64,000 bases of DNA from an uncultured Bacteroidales bacterium (GCA_902782465.1 CACZNH010000004.1:51733-115732); one strand, 5' to 3'; numbered from the stretch's first letter, positions 24,296 to 33,336 are shown. Notes: a model not told the origin generated them from the sequence alone. Translations and numbers: made by a program.

Positions 24296-25171
24296 CTATT
24301 TTTTGTTGCGTTCCAGCAGGCGTTGGCTGTAGATGAAACCGTAGTTGCTCTTGTTCAGGTGGGTGCGCAGGAGCATGATGCTGTCCACGTAGGCTGAGCT
24401 GCCGCGATGCATGTTGTAGCTCACGTAGCCATAAACGCGACGCACCTGGCGTGCCGTGTCGCTCTGGATGTCGATGGTTACCCAGCCGTCATTGGTGGAA
24501 CCGCGTGAGATTTGGGCGGTTGTGCCGTCGGTGTAATCCACATTAAGGCTTGCCTTGAACTCATTACCGCCACGTGTGAGTTTATAAGCCAGTTGATAGC
24601 GGTCGCCGGCTTGCTTTTCGGCATCGGGCACAAAGTCGAAGGGGATGAAGCCGTGACGAGCTCCCTGGGTGAGCATGTAGCTGCGATTGCCTTGCCACAG
24701 GTCGGCCGTGTCGCCCTTGGCGCCAACTTTGGCGATATGAGGATGCTTGGCTCCCGGAACGGGCGTCATGCCATTGGCTGGACCACCGACTTCGCCTGAC
24801 TCCAGGCGTTGAGGGCCTTCCTTGCCATTATCCTTCGCCAGTTTATCATAACGTTCTTTGAGTTTTCCCAATGCCTGGTCATATGCCTTTACATAATCTT
24901 CCATGTTGTGGGCATACCACACCAGCGATGAGTCATAGTCCTCGCTGGTAATGCCGTGTTTCTTGAAGATGGACTGCTTCAAGACCTGTTTGCTGGAGTC
25001 GTTGGGGAATTCGTTATGGTGGCTGTCGATATAGGCCTCGGCCACCTGAAGGTCAACAATGAGGTCTGCCATGTCACTCTTGCTGATGACTCCACGAGGG
25101 GCTCTGTCACATGCCATGAGCGACAGTGCCAACAACAGCAGCAATGATATGTGTGACAAGGCCTTGGGCAT
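24296..25171 (-). CDS. DUF4296 lipoprotein
   Basis: A 291-residue predicted lipoprotein with a lipobox SLMAC about 20 residues from the chosen start. The N-terminal 100 residues match the Bacteroidetes DUF4296 pattern (MADLIVDLQVAEAYIDSHHNEF, a KHGITSEDYDSSLVWYAHNMEDY helix). The rest has a basic, glycine-rich region and beta-strand-like C-terminus. Function unknown. An upstream in-frame start at 25222 would overlap lspA by more than 40 bp and put 17 extra polar residues before the signal peptide, so ATG 25171 is preferred; it leaves a 7-bp gap after lspA, the enzyme that would process this lipoprotein. Confidence 0.82.
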   Translation of the reverse strand: MPKALSHISLLLLLALSLMACDRAPRGVISKSDMADLIVDLQVAEAYIDSHHNEFPNDSSKQVLKQSIFKKHGITSEDYDSSLVWYAHNMEDYVKAYDQALGKLKERYDKLAKDNGKEGPQRLESGEVGGPANGMTPVPGAKHPHIAKVGAKGDTADLWQGNRSYMLTQGARHGFIPFDFVPDAEKQAGDRYQLAYKLTRGGNEFKASLNVDYTDGTTAQISRGSTNDGWVTIDIQSDTARQVRRVYGYVSYNMHRGSSAYVDSIMLLRTHLNKSNYGFIYSQRLLERNKK

Positions 25172-25178
25172 GGCTTGT

Positions 25179-25853
25179 TTATTCTTCGGTAGTCGTGTCG
25201 ATGGGCGTCGATTCGTCGGCATCCTCTTCGATGACCTTCTTGCTGTCGGTCACCGTGGCGAGGTAGCGGGCATAGAACAGGATGAGCACAATCACGCTCA
25301 CGCTCAGCGCAGCATCAGCAACATTGAAGATGGGCTGGAAGAACACGAAGTGGTCACCGCCAATCATGGGCACCCACTGGGGCCAGTTCCACTCGCACAG
25401 CGGGAAGTAGAGCATATCGACGACCCTGCCGTTAAACAGGGTGGAATAGCCGCCGTCGGGCGGGAACAGTTGGGCAACCTGCGGGGGCATGGGACTGTTG
25501 AAAATCAGGCCGTAGGCGATGCAGTCGATGACGTTGCCCAGGGCTCCCGCAGTAATGAGAGCGATGCAGGTGATATAGCCCTTGGGGATATCGGTGCGCG
25601 AGCGCAGTCGCCACAGGTAGTAGATGAAGGCTCCCGAGGCAATGATGCGGAACAGGGTGAGCAGCAGTTTGCTGCCCAGTTCCATGCCGAATGCCATGCC
25701 GTTGTTCTCGATGAACAGGAGTTTGAACCACGAGGTGACCTCCACCTCCTCGCCGTAATAGAAATGGGTTTTGATCCAAATCTTGACAGCTTGGTCGATG
25801 ACAATAACCAGCGCGATGATGAGCGCTGCAAGTTTACCGTTAGAAAGCTTCAT
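25179..25853 (-). CDS. lspA: Lipoprotein signal peptidase II
   Basis: A 224-residue inner-membrane aspartyl protease that removes signal peptides from lipoproteins. Four hydrophobic segments are evident. The conserved parts are DQAVKIWIK near the N-terminus, NNGMAFGM, GNVIDCI (catalytic Asp110) and FNVADAALS (catalytic Asp180). As in other Bacteroidetes it has a longer periplasmic insert (about residues 115-170) and an acidic C-terminal tail. It lies in an ileS-dksA-lspA-DUF4296 run, the usual Bacteroidales order. Confidence 0.96.
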   Translation of the reverse strand: MKLSNGKLAALIIALVIVIDQAVKIWIKTHFYYGEEVEVTSWFKLLFIENNGMAFGMELGSKLLLTLFRIIASGAFIYYLWRLRSRTDIPKGYITCIALITAGALGNVIDCIAYGLIFNSPMPPQVAQLFPPDGGYSTLFNGRVVDMLYFPLCEWNWPQWVPMIGGDHFVFFQPIFNVADAALSVSVIVLILFYARYLATVTDSKKVIEEDADESTPIDTTTEE

Positions 25854-25868
25854 GAGCTGTGTCCGGTA

Positions 25869-26255
25869 TCAAGACATTTTCTTGTTCCTTGCCTCGATTT
25901 CCTTGCCTTCGATGGACAGGGTGGCATGAGGCACAGCAAGCAGGCGCTCTTTGGGAATCAGTTTGCCCGTGATGCGGCACACACCGTAGGTCTTGTTCTC
26001 GATGCGCACCAGAGCGGCTTGGAGTTTGCGGATGAAATCCAGCTGACGCTCGGCCTGTTGGCTGGCCATCTCCTTTTGGAGCGTTGAAGCACCTTCCTCC
26101 ATCATCTTGAAGGTGGGATTAGACTCATCGACCATGAGGTTGTCTTTCAAGCGATTGTAGTTCTCCTTGGCTTGGTCGATTTTAGCCATGATGAGCTCTT
26201 TGAACTCCTGCAACTCTTCGTCGCTGTATCTCGCTTTGTCTTGTTTGTTGTCCAT
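25869..26255 (-). CDS. DksA/TraR-type RNA polymerase-binding protein
   Basis: A 128-residue protein with a coiled-coil hairpin (about residues 10-80) and a C-terminal TraR-like knuckle, YGVCRITGKLIPKERLLAVPHAT. Only one cysteine of the four-cysteine zinc site remains, as is usual for the Bacteroidetes branch of this family, so it probably folds without zinc. DksA proteins enter the secondary channel of RNA polymerase and alter transcription in the stringent response; that role here is from the family. It lies between ileS and lspA. Confidence 0.88.
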   Translation of the reverse strand: MDNKQDKARYSDEELQEFKELIMAKIDQAKENYNRLKDNLMVDESNPTFKMMEEGASTLQKEMASQQAERQLDFIRKLQAALVRIENKTYGVCRITGKLIPKERLLAVPHATLSIEGKEIEARNKKMS

Positions 26256-26278
26256 ATTATTCTCAGTTTTATTTTGTT

Positions 26279-26355
26279 CTAGGTTTTAGGCTTTTAGGTT
26301 TTAGGCATTAGGTGGCATACGCAAAAAAACTAACGCCTAATGCCTGACACCTAAC
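26279..26355 (-). repeat. Heptamer array 4, both arms, between ileS and the dksA-like gene
   Basis: On the plus strand, GTTTTAG, GCTTTTAG, GTTTTAG and GCATTAG units face CTAACGC, CTAATGC and decayed CTGACAC, CTAAC units across a short A-rich spacer. On the coding strand the TTAG arm lies next to the ileS stop and the CTAA arm ends about 24 bp before the dksA-like start. One unit is 8 bp, otherwise the period is 7. Confidence 0.85.
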
Positions 26356-26358
26356 TTA

Positions 26359-29300
26359 TTACACTTTCTCGACCTTGACGGGCAGCATCCAGCCGTCCAT
26401 GTCCAGTTCAACGGCATCGGCAGGGTCAACGGGAGCCACGGTGATGCTGTCGGCAAGCACTTGATGGGCGATGTAGTCGCCGTAGGCCTTGACGGCATCG
26501 TCGGTGCGCTCGTCGGGAGCGATGGTGACGTTAATCTTGTCGGTGATGTCAAAGTCCTTGTTCTTGCGCACGTTCTGGATGCGGTTCACCAGTTCGCGGG
26601 CGATACCCTCGAGACGCAAGTCGTCGGTCACGGTGATATCAAGTGCCACGGTCAGGTTACCCTCGTTGGCAACGAGCCAGCCGGGGATGTCCTCGCTGAT
26701 AATTTCCACGTCGCCGAGCTCGACTTCGGCCTGTTGGCCGTCGAGGTCAACGGTGAACTTGCCGTCTTTCTCAAACTGTGCAATTTCGGCCTGCGACATG
26801 CCGGTGATTTTGGCAGCCAGGGCTTTCATGACCTTGCCGTACTTCGGCCCCAGTTTCTTGAAGTCGGGCTTCACGCGCTTCACGAGGATGCCTGCGTCAT
26901 TGCCCACGAGCTTGATTTCCTTGACGTTCACCTCGTTGCGGATGAGGTCGGCTATGGCTTCGACGTCGGTGCGCTGGCTCTCGTCGAGCACGGGAACCAT
27001 GATGGCCTGCAGCGGCTGGCGCACCTTGAGGTTCTGCTTGCGGCGCAGCGACAGCACCATCGAGGTGATGTCCTGAGCGGCCTGCATGCGCTTCTCGAGC
27101 TGCTTGTCGATGACGCTCTCGTCACACTTGGGGAAGTGGGCGAGGTGTACCGAGGTCTCGCTGTGGGTAAGGTCGCGGTACAGGCGGTCGCTATAGAAGG
27201 GTGCCACGGGAGCCATGAGCAGGGCAATGGTGGTGAGGCACTGATAGAGCGTCTGGTAGGCAGCCAACTTGTCCTGGGTCATTTCGCCGCCCCAGAAACG
27301 CTTGCGGTTCAGGCGCACGTACCAGTTGCTCAGGTGGTCGCCGACAAAGGTGCTGATGGCGCGGGCTGCCTTGGTGGGCTCGTAGTCCTCCAGGTCGGCC
27401 TGTACCTCGGCGATGAGCGAGTTCAGCAGCGAGATGATCCAGCGGTCAATCTCGGGACGCTCATTCATGGGCACCTGCGGAGCCTCGGGGTCGAAGCCGT
27501 CCACGTTGGCGTAGAGGGCAAAGAACGAGTAGGTGTTGAAGAGGGTGCCGAAGAACTTGCGGGCTACCTCGACCACGCCAGCCTCGTCAAACTTGAGGTT
27601 GTCCCAGGGCGACGAGTTGCTGATCATGTACCAACGCAGCGGGTCGCTGCCGTAGGTCTCGATGGCCTTGAACGGGTCAACGGCATTGCCCAGGCGCTTA
27701 CTCATCTTGGCGCCGTTCTTGTCGAGCACGAGGCCGTTGCTGATGACGTTCTTGTAGGCCACGCTGTCAAATACCATCGTGGCGATGGCGTGCAGGGTGA
27801 AGAACCAGCCGCGCGTCTGGTCAACGCCCTCGGCGATGAAGTCGGCGGGGAAGAAGGTCTTGTTGTCCACGGCCTCCTTGTTCTCAAAGGGGTAGTGCAG
27901 CTGGGCGTAAGGCATGGCACCGCTGTCAAACCACACGTCGATGAGGTCGAGTTCGCGCTTCATGGGCTTGCCCGTGTCGCTCACCAGGATGATGTCGTCA
28001 ACGTAGGGGCGGTGGATGTCAATCTTATTGTAGTTCTCCTCGCTGTAGTCGCCGGGGATGAAGCCCTTGTCCTTATAGGGGTTGGAGGTCATCACGCCAG
28101 CAGCGACAGCCTTCTCGATTTCGTTATAGAGTTCCTCGATGCTGCCGATGCACTTCTCCTCGCCGTCCTCGTCGCGCCAGATGGGCAGCGGGGTGCCCCA
28201 GTAGCGGCTGCGGCTCAGGTTCCAGTCGTTGAGGTTCTCCAGCCACTTGCCGAAACGGCCGGTGCCCGTGTGCTCGGGTTTCCAGTTGATGGTGTGGTTG
28301 AGTTCCACCATGCGGTCGCGGCACGCGGTGTCGCGGATGAACCAGCTGTCGAGCGGGTAGTAGAGCACGGGCTTGTCGGTGCGCCAGCAGTGGGGATAGT
28401 TGTGGGTGTGCTTCTCCATCTTGAAGGCGGTGCCGTCCTGCTTCATGCGGATGCAGATGTAAATGTTCAGGTCTTCGGCCTTGTTGGCAGCGGCCTCGTC
28501 AAACTTGCCACCCACGGTGTACTGCGGGTCATAGGCGTTCTTGACCCAACGGCCGGCGTACTCCTTATAGAGCTCGACGTTGACGAAGTCCTTGACGAAG
28601 TCCTCGTCGAGGTCCTCGATGAGGTAGTATTTACCAGTGAGGTCCACCATGGGGCGGGTCTCCAGCTTCTTGTTGATCATGTACAGGGCGGGGATGCCGG
28701 CAGCCTTGGCCACGCGAGCATCGTCGGCGCCAAAGGTGGGCGCGATGTGTACGATACCGGTACCATCCTCGGTGGTCACATAGTCACCGGGGATGACGCG
28801 GAAACCGTTGTCGTTGCCCACGACCTTGCCGTCAATCTTATCGACGGGCTTTACCCAGGGGAAGAGTTGTGCATAGCGCATCTCGAGCAGGTCCTGACCC
28901 TTGAACTGGGCGATGACCTTCCAGGGCACCACCTTGTCGCCGGCGTTGTACTCCATCGGCTGGTCCTTGCCGTCGGCCTTGAAGTAGGCATCGACGCGGG
29001 CCTCGGCGAGCAGGTAAACGGCGGGCTTGCCAGTGTAGGGGTTGAAGCTCTCGACGGCTACATAGTCAATCTTGGCTCCCACACACAGGGCGGTGTTGCT
29101 GGGCAGGGTCCACGGGGTGGTCGTCCATGCCAGCACATAGGTGTCGCAGAAGTCGGCATCGGCAACCTCGTGGATTTTCTTCACCACGGGGTGCTCGTCG
29201 CCGCTGAGGACGGTGAACTGGGCGGTCACGGTCTGGTCCTTCACGTCGCGGTAGCAACCCGGCAGGTTCAGCTCGTGGGAGCTGAGGCCGGTACCGGCAG

Positions 29301-29853
29301 CGGGCGAGTAGGGCTGGATGGTGTAGCCCTTGTAGAGCAGGCCTTTGTTGTAGAGCTGCTTCAAGAGCCACCACAGGCTCTCGATGTAGCTGTTCTTGAA
29401 CGTGATGTAGGGGTTCTTCATGTCCACCCAATAGCCCATGCGGTGGGTCAGGTCTTCCCACTCGCGGGTGTATTTCATCACCTCCTTGCGGCAGGTGGCG
29501 TTGTACTCATCGACCGAGATTTTCTTGCCGATATCCTCCTTGGTGATGCCCAGGGCCTTCTCCACGCCCAGCTCTACGGGCAGGCCGTGGGTGTCCCAAC
29601 CGGCCTTGCGCTGCACCTGGTAGCCCTGCATCGTCTTGTAGCGGCAGAAGATGTCCTTGATGGAACGTGCCATCACGTGGTGGATGCCCGGCATGCCGTT
29701 GGCGCTGGGAGGTCCCTCATAGAACACGTAGGCAGGAGCGCCCTCGCGCTCGCTGATGCTGCGACCAAACACATCTTCTTTGTCCCACTGCTGCAGGATT
29801 TCCTTGTTGATATCTGACAGGTTAAAACCGTTGTACTCGTTGAATTTTTTCAT
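26359..29853 (-). CDS. ileS: Isoleucyl-tRNA synthetase
   Basis: A 1164-residue class I synthetase charging tRNA-Ile. The HIGH-type motif is GIHHVMAR (about residue 55) after YEGPPSANGMP. The editing domain lies in the middle, WTTTPWTLPSNTALCVG marks its start, and the KMSKR signature is GAKMSKRLGN. The anticodon-binding helical domain and a long C-terminal extension typical of the Bacteroidetes/eukaryote-like IleS branch follow. It has its own promoter (29885-29919, minus) and a leader of about 25 nt, too short for a T-box. Confidence 0.98.
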   Translation of the reverse strand: MKKFNEYNGFNLSDINKEILQQWDKEDVFGRSISEREGAPAYVFYEGPPSANGMPGIHHVMARSIKDIFCRYKTMQGYQVQRKAGWDTHGLPVELGVEKALGITKEDIGKKISVDEYNATCRKEVMKYTREWEDLTHRMGYWVDMKNPYITFKNSYIESLWWLLKQLYNKGLLYKGYTIQPYSPAAGTGLSSHELNLPGCYRDVKDQTVTAQFTVLSGDEHPVVKKIHEVADADFCDTYVLAWTTTPWTLPSNTALCVGAKIDYVAVESFNPYTGKPAVYLLAEARVDAYFKADGKDQPMEYNAGDKVVPWKVIAQFKGQDLLEMRYAQLFPWVKPVDKIDGKVVGNDNGFRVIPGDYVTTEDGTGIVHIAPTFGADDARVAKAAGIPALYMINKKLETRPMVDLTGKYYLIEDLDEDFVKDFVNVELYKEYAGRWVKNAYDPQYTVGGKFDEAAANKAEDLNIYICIRMKQDGTAFKMEKHTHNYPHCWRTDKPVLYYPLDSWFIRDTACRDRMVELNHTINWKPEHTGTGRFGKWLENLNDWNLSRSRYWGTPLPIWRDEDGEEKCIGSIEELYNEIEKAVAAGVMTSNPYKDKGFIPGDYSEENYNKIDIHRPYVDDIILVSDTGKPMKRELDLIDVWFDSGAMPYAQLHYPFENKEAVDNKTFFPADFIAEGVDQTRGWFFTLHAIATMVFDSVAYKNVISNGLVLDKNGAKMSKRLGNAVDPFKAIETYGSDPLRWYMISNSSPWDNLKFDEAGVVEVARKFFGTLFNTYSFFALYANVDGFDPEAPQVPMNERPEIDRWIISLLNSLIAEVQADLEDYEPTKAARAISTFVGDHLSNWYVRLNRKRFWGGEMTQDKLAAYQTLYQCLTTIALLMAPVAPFYSDRLYRDLTHSETSVHLAHFPKCDESVIDKQLEKRMQAAQDITSMVLSLRRKQNLKVRQPLQAIMVPVLDESQRTDVEAIADLIRNEVNVKEIKLVGNDAGILVKRVKPDFKKLGPKYGKVMKALAAKITGMSQAEIAQFEKDGKFTVDLDGQQAEVELGDVEIISEDIPGWLVANEGNLTVALDITVTDDLRLEGIARELVNRIQNVRKNKDFDITDKINVTIAPDERTDDAVKAYGDYIAHQVLADSITVAPVDPADAVELDMDGWMLPVKVEKV

Positions 29854-29884
29854 TTTTAATAATGTAATATCTCAAATTTGGGTG

Positions 29885-29919
29885 CAAAGGTACAAAAAAG
29901 GTTATGAAATTAATCCAAA
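29885..29919 (-). promoter_or_regulatory. Promoter of ileS operon
   Basis: On the minus strand TACCTTTG (29885-29892) is a consensus -7 element, with TTTG at about 29916-29919 as a probable -33 element. Confidence 0.7.
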
Positions 29920-30007
29920 AAAAAACAAAATGGTGATTGTTGTGGGCTTTTTTTGTGATAAATCGCCCGTAACAACCACCAAATGTCCAATTCGGAGAGG
30001 GAAAAGT

Positions 30008-30793
30008 TTAGTTTTTGAGTGATTTCTTGCCTTTTTTGTTCTTTGCCTTTTTGGCTTTTTTATTGTTTTCGGGCAACTGGCCTGTCTTTACCAGATACTC
30101 GATTTGTGCTTTGGCCATCTGCTCACGGAACTCAGGGCTGGCGTGCAGGGCGGCGTAGCCGATGCTGGCTGCCACACGGCTGGCATCCACGTCGCTCTGC
30201 CAGTGGGCTCCCACAATCACGCGACTCTCGCCATACATCCAACCGCGGGCAAAGATGGTATCGGCAGCAGCGGGATTGACCTCGGCCAGCAGCAGGGCTG
30301 CGGTCCAGCCGCGCATGGTGTGGCCTGAGGGGTATGAACCCTCACCGCGCAGGTCGTCTTCCTCGTCGGTGAGCATCTTGTCCTCGAAGCGCTCAAATGG
30401 GCGCTGGCGGTGGTAGAAGGCCTTGGGAGCGACGCGCATGGCGTCGGTAGTGGTGAGGCTTGTCACCATCAGTTTCCAGATTTCGGGCGTGTTCTCGGGC
30501 GAAATCACCAGGCCGAAGGGCACGTTGAACTCGGCAAGCAGGGCCTCGTAAGACCACACGGCATCACGCTTGGCAATCTCAGCACGGGCTGAATCCAGGC
30601 GCTGCTGTTTGCCCCAGGCAAAACGCATCATATCGTTGGCAAACTCAGGGCTGTCAAATGCGGGCGGCGCGGGCAGACACTTCAGGAGGTCAGGCATCTG
30701 ATCCACAGTGAAATAAGGCTGCACCTCATCCTGCGCATTCAACGTCATGCAAGCCACAACGGCTGCCACTACAATCAAAAATCTCTTCTTCAT
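30008..30793 (-). CDS. Class A acid phosphatase (PAP2 superfamily)
   Basis: A 261-residue periplasmic phosphatase of the PhoN/PhoC type. The signal peptide ends near residue 21 (...MTLNAQ). The three PAP2 signature blocks are present: KAFYHRQRPF, GEGSYPSGHT (catalytic His) and SRVIVGAHWQSDVDA. A lysine-rich tail (KKAKKAKNKKGKK) closes the protein, longer than in enterobacterial relatives. An earlier in-frame start at 30856 would lie upstream of the predicted -7 promoter element, so the ATG at 30793 that begins the signal peptide is used. It hydrolyses phosphate monoesters outside the cytoplasm. Confidence 0.9.
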   Translation of the reverse strand: MKKRFLIVVAAVVACMTLNAQDEVQPYFTVDQMPDLLKCLPAPPAFDSPEFANDMMRFAWGKQQRLDSARAEIAKRDAVWSYEALLAEFNVPFGLVISPENTPEIWKLMVTSLTTTDAMRVAPKAFYHRQRPFERFEDKMLTDEEDDLRGEGSYPSGHTMRGWTAALLLAEVNPAAADTIFARGWMYGESRVIVGAHWQSDVDASRVAASIGYAALHASPEFREQMAKAQIEYLVKTGQLPENNKKAKKAKNKKGKKSLKN

Positions 30794-30842
30794 AACTATA
30801 TGAATCTTCGTCATTTCAGTAATCATTATCCTTTTTGGCCCG

Positions 30843-30873
30843 CAAAGGTAGTGCAAGTCGAATACAATGGCAA
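30843..30873 (-). promoter_or_regulatory. Promoter of the acid phosphatase gene
   Basis: On the minus strand TACCTTTG (30843-30850) with TTG at 30871-30873, 20 bp upstream. Confidence 0.72.
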
Positions 30874-31004
30874 GAAAAATCCATTTTTATTGACATTGTT
30901 TAGGCGCAGCCTACCTTCGCCAGAGGTAAAGGTGCAACATAATCCATCGAATATGCAAGGGTGGCAGAGGGGTCGCCTTGCGGCGTCGTGGGATATGGAT
31001 GCAG

Positions 31005-31062
31005 AAGCCCCCAGTGAAACCGATTTCCTCGCTATCGCTCGCTCATCGGGTGATGGGGGCTT
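31005..31062. repeat. Intergenic palindrome
   Basis: AAGCCCCC (31005-31012) and GGGGGCTT (31055-31062) form an outer 8-bp stem, with CCGAT/ATCGG inside it, around a loop rich in CGCT repeats. It lies between divergent promoters with no gene to terminate. The remaining sequence in 30794-31152 holds the two promoters and a small TAGGCGCAGCCTA palindrome. Confidence 0.6.
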
Positions 31063-31096
31063 GTACAAGTTTTTACGTTATTTAGCGGGGTTTTAA

Positions 31097-31128
31097 GGTT
31101 TTTTTTAAGGGATTGGTGTTAATTTTGC
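31097..31128 (+). promoter_or_regulatory. Promoter of the mechanosensitive channel gene
   Basis: TAATTTTG at 31120-31127 preceded by a T-run at 31099-31106. Confidence 0.6.
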
Positions 31129-31152
31129 GCCAGCAAATCAATTAAAAAGATA

Positions 31153-32304
31153 ATGTTAGACAAATTATTATTGCAGATTCCGGTGGCGGCGCCCGACACG
31201 GTGGCTGCGCACAAGATACAGCAAGCGACCAATGCTGTGACGTCGCGCGTGGACTCGCTGGCGAATAAACTCAGCCCCGACTCCATTGCGGCGATGACGC
31301 CCGGCAAACTGGTTGACGAGTTCAAGTACCTGGACATCGGCAGCCTGGTGACCTCGCTGTCGAGCCAGCTGATTTCGCTGACGCTGCGCATACTTGCCGC
31401 TATCCTGATTTTCTATCTGGGCAAGTTCATCATCAACAAGATTTACAGTGTGGCGCGTGCCATCATGATACGCAAGGACTTTGACCGCTCGTTGACGTCG
31501 TTCCTGCTGTCGTTCATCAAGATCACGCTGCTGTTCCTGCTCATCATCACCGTCATCGGTGTGTTGGGCATCGAGACCAGTTCGTTCATCGCCATCTTTG
31601 CCAGTGCCGGTGTCGCCATCGGTATGGCGTTGAGCGGCACGCTGCAGAACTTTGCCGGCGGTGTGCTCATCCTGTTGCTGAAGCCTTACAAGGTGGGCAA
31701 CTACATCGAGTTTGGCGAGTTGAAGGGGACGGTGCGCGAAATCCAGATTTTCAACACCGTCATCAATACCTATAATAATGACCGCATCGTCATTCCCAAC
31801 GGCGGCCTGGCCACCAGTTCGCTGAAGAACTTCAGCGCCGAGCCTTACCACCGCGTGGAGTGGCGCGTGGGCATCACCTACGGCGACGACGTGGACACCG
31901 CCCGTAAGGTCGCCCTCGACATCCTCGCTGCTGACCCGCGTGTCGTCCATACCGATGCCGACGTCAAGGAGGAAGAACTGCCCGTAGAGGAGGCTCCCCA
32001 GGAAGAGGTGAAGCCCGAGCCGTGGTGGAAACGCCTGTTCCGCTGGCATCGCCGCCGCGCCGAGGAGCTGCGCGAGGAACATGATGCACGCCTCGCTGCC
32101 TTGATTCCCAAGCCCAATTATTCGCCTAGTGTCAATGTCGAGAGCCTTGACGAGAGTCAGGTGACGCTCATTGTGAGGGCTTGGACCGAAATTGCCAACT
32201 ATTGGAACGTCCTGTACGACGTGAACGAGCAGATTTACAAGCAATTCCCGCAGCACGGCATCCACTTCCCGTTCCCGCAGATGGACGTACATGTCAAGCA
32301 GTAA
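31153..32304 (+). CDS. MscS-type mechanosensitive channel with charged insert
   Basis: A 383-residue membrane channel that opens under membrane tension to release solutes. Three hydrophobic helices lie at about 75-180; the pore helix is ASAGVAIGMALSGTLQNFAGGVL and is followed by the beta domain (YKVGNYIEFGELKGTVREI, VIPNGGLATSSLKNFS). Between about residues 268 and 318 the cytoplasmic domain carries a highly charged insert (EEELPVEEAPQEEVKPEPWW then KRLFRWHRRRAEELREEHD) not usual in the family. The stop codon TAA is the first unit of heptamer array 5. Confidence 0.92.
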   Translation: MLDKLLLQIPVAAPDTVAAHKIQQATNAVTSRVDSLANKLSPDSIAAMTPGKLVDEFKYLDIGSLVTSLSSQLISLTLRILAAILIFYLGKFIINKIYSVARAIMIRKDFDRSLTSFLLSFIKITLLFLLIITVIGVLGIETSSFIAIFASAGVAIGMALSGTLQNFAGGVLILLLKPYKVGNYIEFGELKGTVREIQIFNTVINTYNNDRIVIPNGGLATSSLKNFSAEPYHRVEWRVGITYGDDVDTARKVALDILAADPRVVHTDADVKEEELPVEEAPQEEVKPEPWWKRLFRWHRRRAEELREEHDARLAALIPKPNYSPSVNVESLDESQVTLIVRAWTEIANYWNVLYDVNEQIYKQFPQHGIHFPFPQMDVHVKQ

Positions 32305-32332
32305 GTTTTAAGTTTTAAGTTATAAGTAATAT
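32302..32332 (+). repeat. Heptamer array 5 (TTTTAAG)
   Basis: TAAG, TTTTAAG, TTTTAAG, TTATAAG, TAATATAA: 7-bp periodic, beginning with the stop codon of the mechanosensitive channel gene. Confidence 0.85.
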
Positions 32333-32348
32333 AACTGTTGCCTCGTGA

Positions 32349-32391
32349 TGAGTGAGTAGGGCCTCGCCTTGGCGTGGCCGAGAGAAGATGG
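32349..32391 (+). repeat. GGCC palindrome element, copy 1
   Basis: GAGTAGGGCCTCGCCTTGGC continues to GTGGCCGAGAGAAG. The core GGCCTCGCC (32360-32368) pairs with GGCGTGGCC (32371-32379), one mismatch. A near-identical core sits at 52655-52674. Both copies end within 16-30 bp of a start codon. Confidence 0.8.
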
Positions 32392-32394
32392 ATA

Positions 32395-33336
32395 ATGAAA
32401 GGATTATTTATATCGAGAATAAGGATACTGGTTGTGGTGGTTGTTGCGATGGTGGCATGGCAACAGGGTGGGGCACAGGTGATTGACGCCGTGGGCAAGG
32501 AGAACCTGAAGATTCCCAAGGGGCTGAAGCCGCAGGAAAAGAAGCCCGACAATACGCTCGCCGTGGATATTGATACCGAGACGCCTTATTTCCAGTATGT
32601 GGACTCGGCGCAGACCTATATCTACAGCCACGACTGGGCCACGGCCGAGCAGTGGCTGCTCAAGGCCTTTAAGGAAGAACCTGACAACCCGAGCAACTCG
32701 CTGATATTGAGCAATATTGCCACGCTGCAACGCTATCAGGGCAAACTCGCTGATGCTGTGAAGAACTATTCGCTTGCGCTCGACATGACGCCTCATGCCG
32801 TGACGCTGCTGCTGAACCGCGCTGCCCTGTATGTGCAGATGGACAGCGTGCAACGTGCCATCAACGATTATGAACGCGTGTGCGAACTCGACATGTACAA
32901 TACCGAGGCACGTTACTCGCTCGGCGTGCTGGCGATGGAACGCGGCGACAACAAGGCCGCCGAGGACTACTTCACCGAGATCAAGCGCATCAACCCCAAT
33001 TCGGGCCTGTACCACGAGGGCATGGGCCTGCTGCACAAGCGTAACGGCAACCATGCCCGCGCCGTCGAACTGTTCACTCAGGTCATCAGGGTTCAGCCCA
33101 GCGCCCAGCTGCTGGCCCACCGTGCTGACTGCTATCTGGCCATGAAGAAACTCAATGACGCCGCAGCCGACATCCGCACCGCCCTCGAGATAACTCCCGA
33201 CGACCCCTACCTGTACCTGTTGCGCGCCAAGCTGAACAAACTCCGTTTCCAGCGCGCCGACATGAACCGAGACATCGACACCGCCGTCTCCCTGGGCCTC
33301 CCCCGCGACTACGTCACCACCACCATCGGCGAGTAA
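32395..33336 (+). CDS. Tetratricopeptide-repeat periplasmic protein
   Basis: A 313-residue exported protein with a signal peptide to about residue 27 (...WQQGGAQ) and about seven TPR helices pairs from residue 65 on (for example DWATAEQWLLKAFKEEPDNP, LADAVKNYSLALDMTPHAV, AVELFTQVIRVQPSAQ). TPR arrays bind other proteins; no partner is indicated. The ATG at 32395 follows the GGCC palindrome element; an in-frame GTG at 32374 lies within that element and would prepend seven non-signal residues. Confidence 0.82.
   Translation: MKGLFISRIRILVVVVVAMVAWQQGGAQVIDAVGKENLKIPKGLKPQEKKPDNTLAVDIDTETPYFQYVDSAQTYIYSHDWATAEQWLLKAFKEEPDNPSNSLILSNIATLQRYQGKLADAVKNYSLALDMTPHAVTLLLNRAALYVQMDSVQRAINDYERVCELDMYNTEARYSLGVLAMERGDNKAAEDYFTEIKRINPNSGLYHEGMGLLHKRNGNHARAVELFTQVIRVQPSAQLLAHRADCYLAMKKLNDAAADIRTALEITPDDPYLYLLRAKLNKLRFQRADMNRDIDTAVSLGLPRDYVTTTIGE

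Noticed and set aside
24161-24397. Open frame with a repeating Phe/Ser/Val/Gln pattern over the TTTTCAG array
   Set aside because: A 7-bp repeat without TAA, TAG or TGA on the plus strand is open by construction. The product is a pure translation of the repeat (21-bp, 7-residue period) and then runs antisense into the DUF4296 gene.
26461-29817. A very long open frame (over 1100 codons) on the strand opposite ileS
   Set aside because: It mirrors the codon pattern of ileS, has no promoter or recognisable domain, and its predicted product is a low-complexity Val/Gly/His-rich string typical of an antisense frame to GC-rich coding DNA.
29854-29919. T-box leader before ileS
   Set aside because: The promoter leaves only about 25 nt of leader, too short for a T-box, and no T-box sequence is present.
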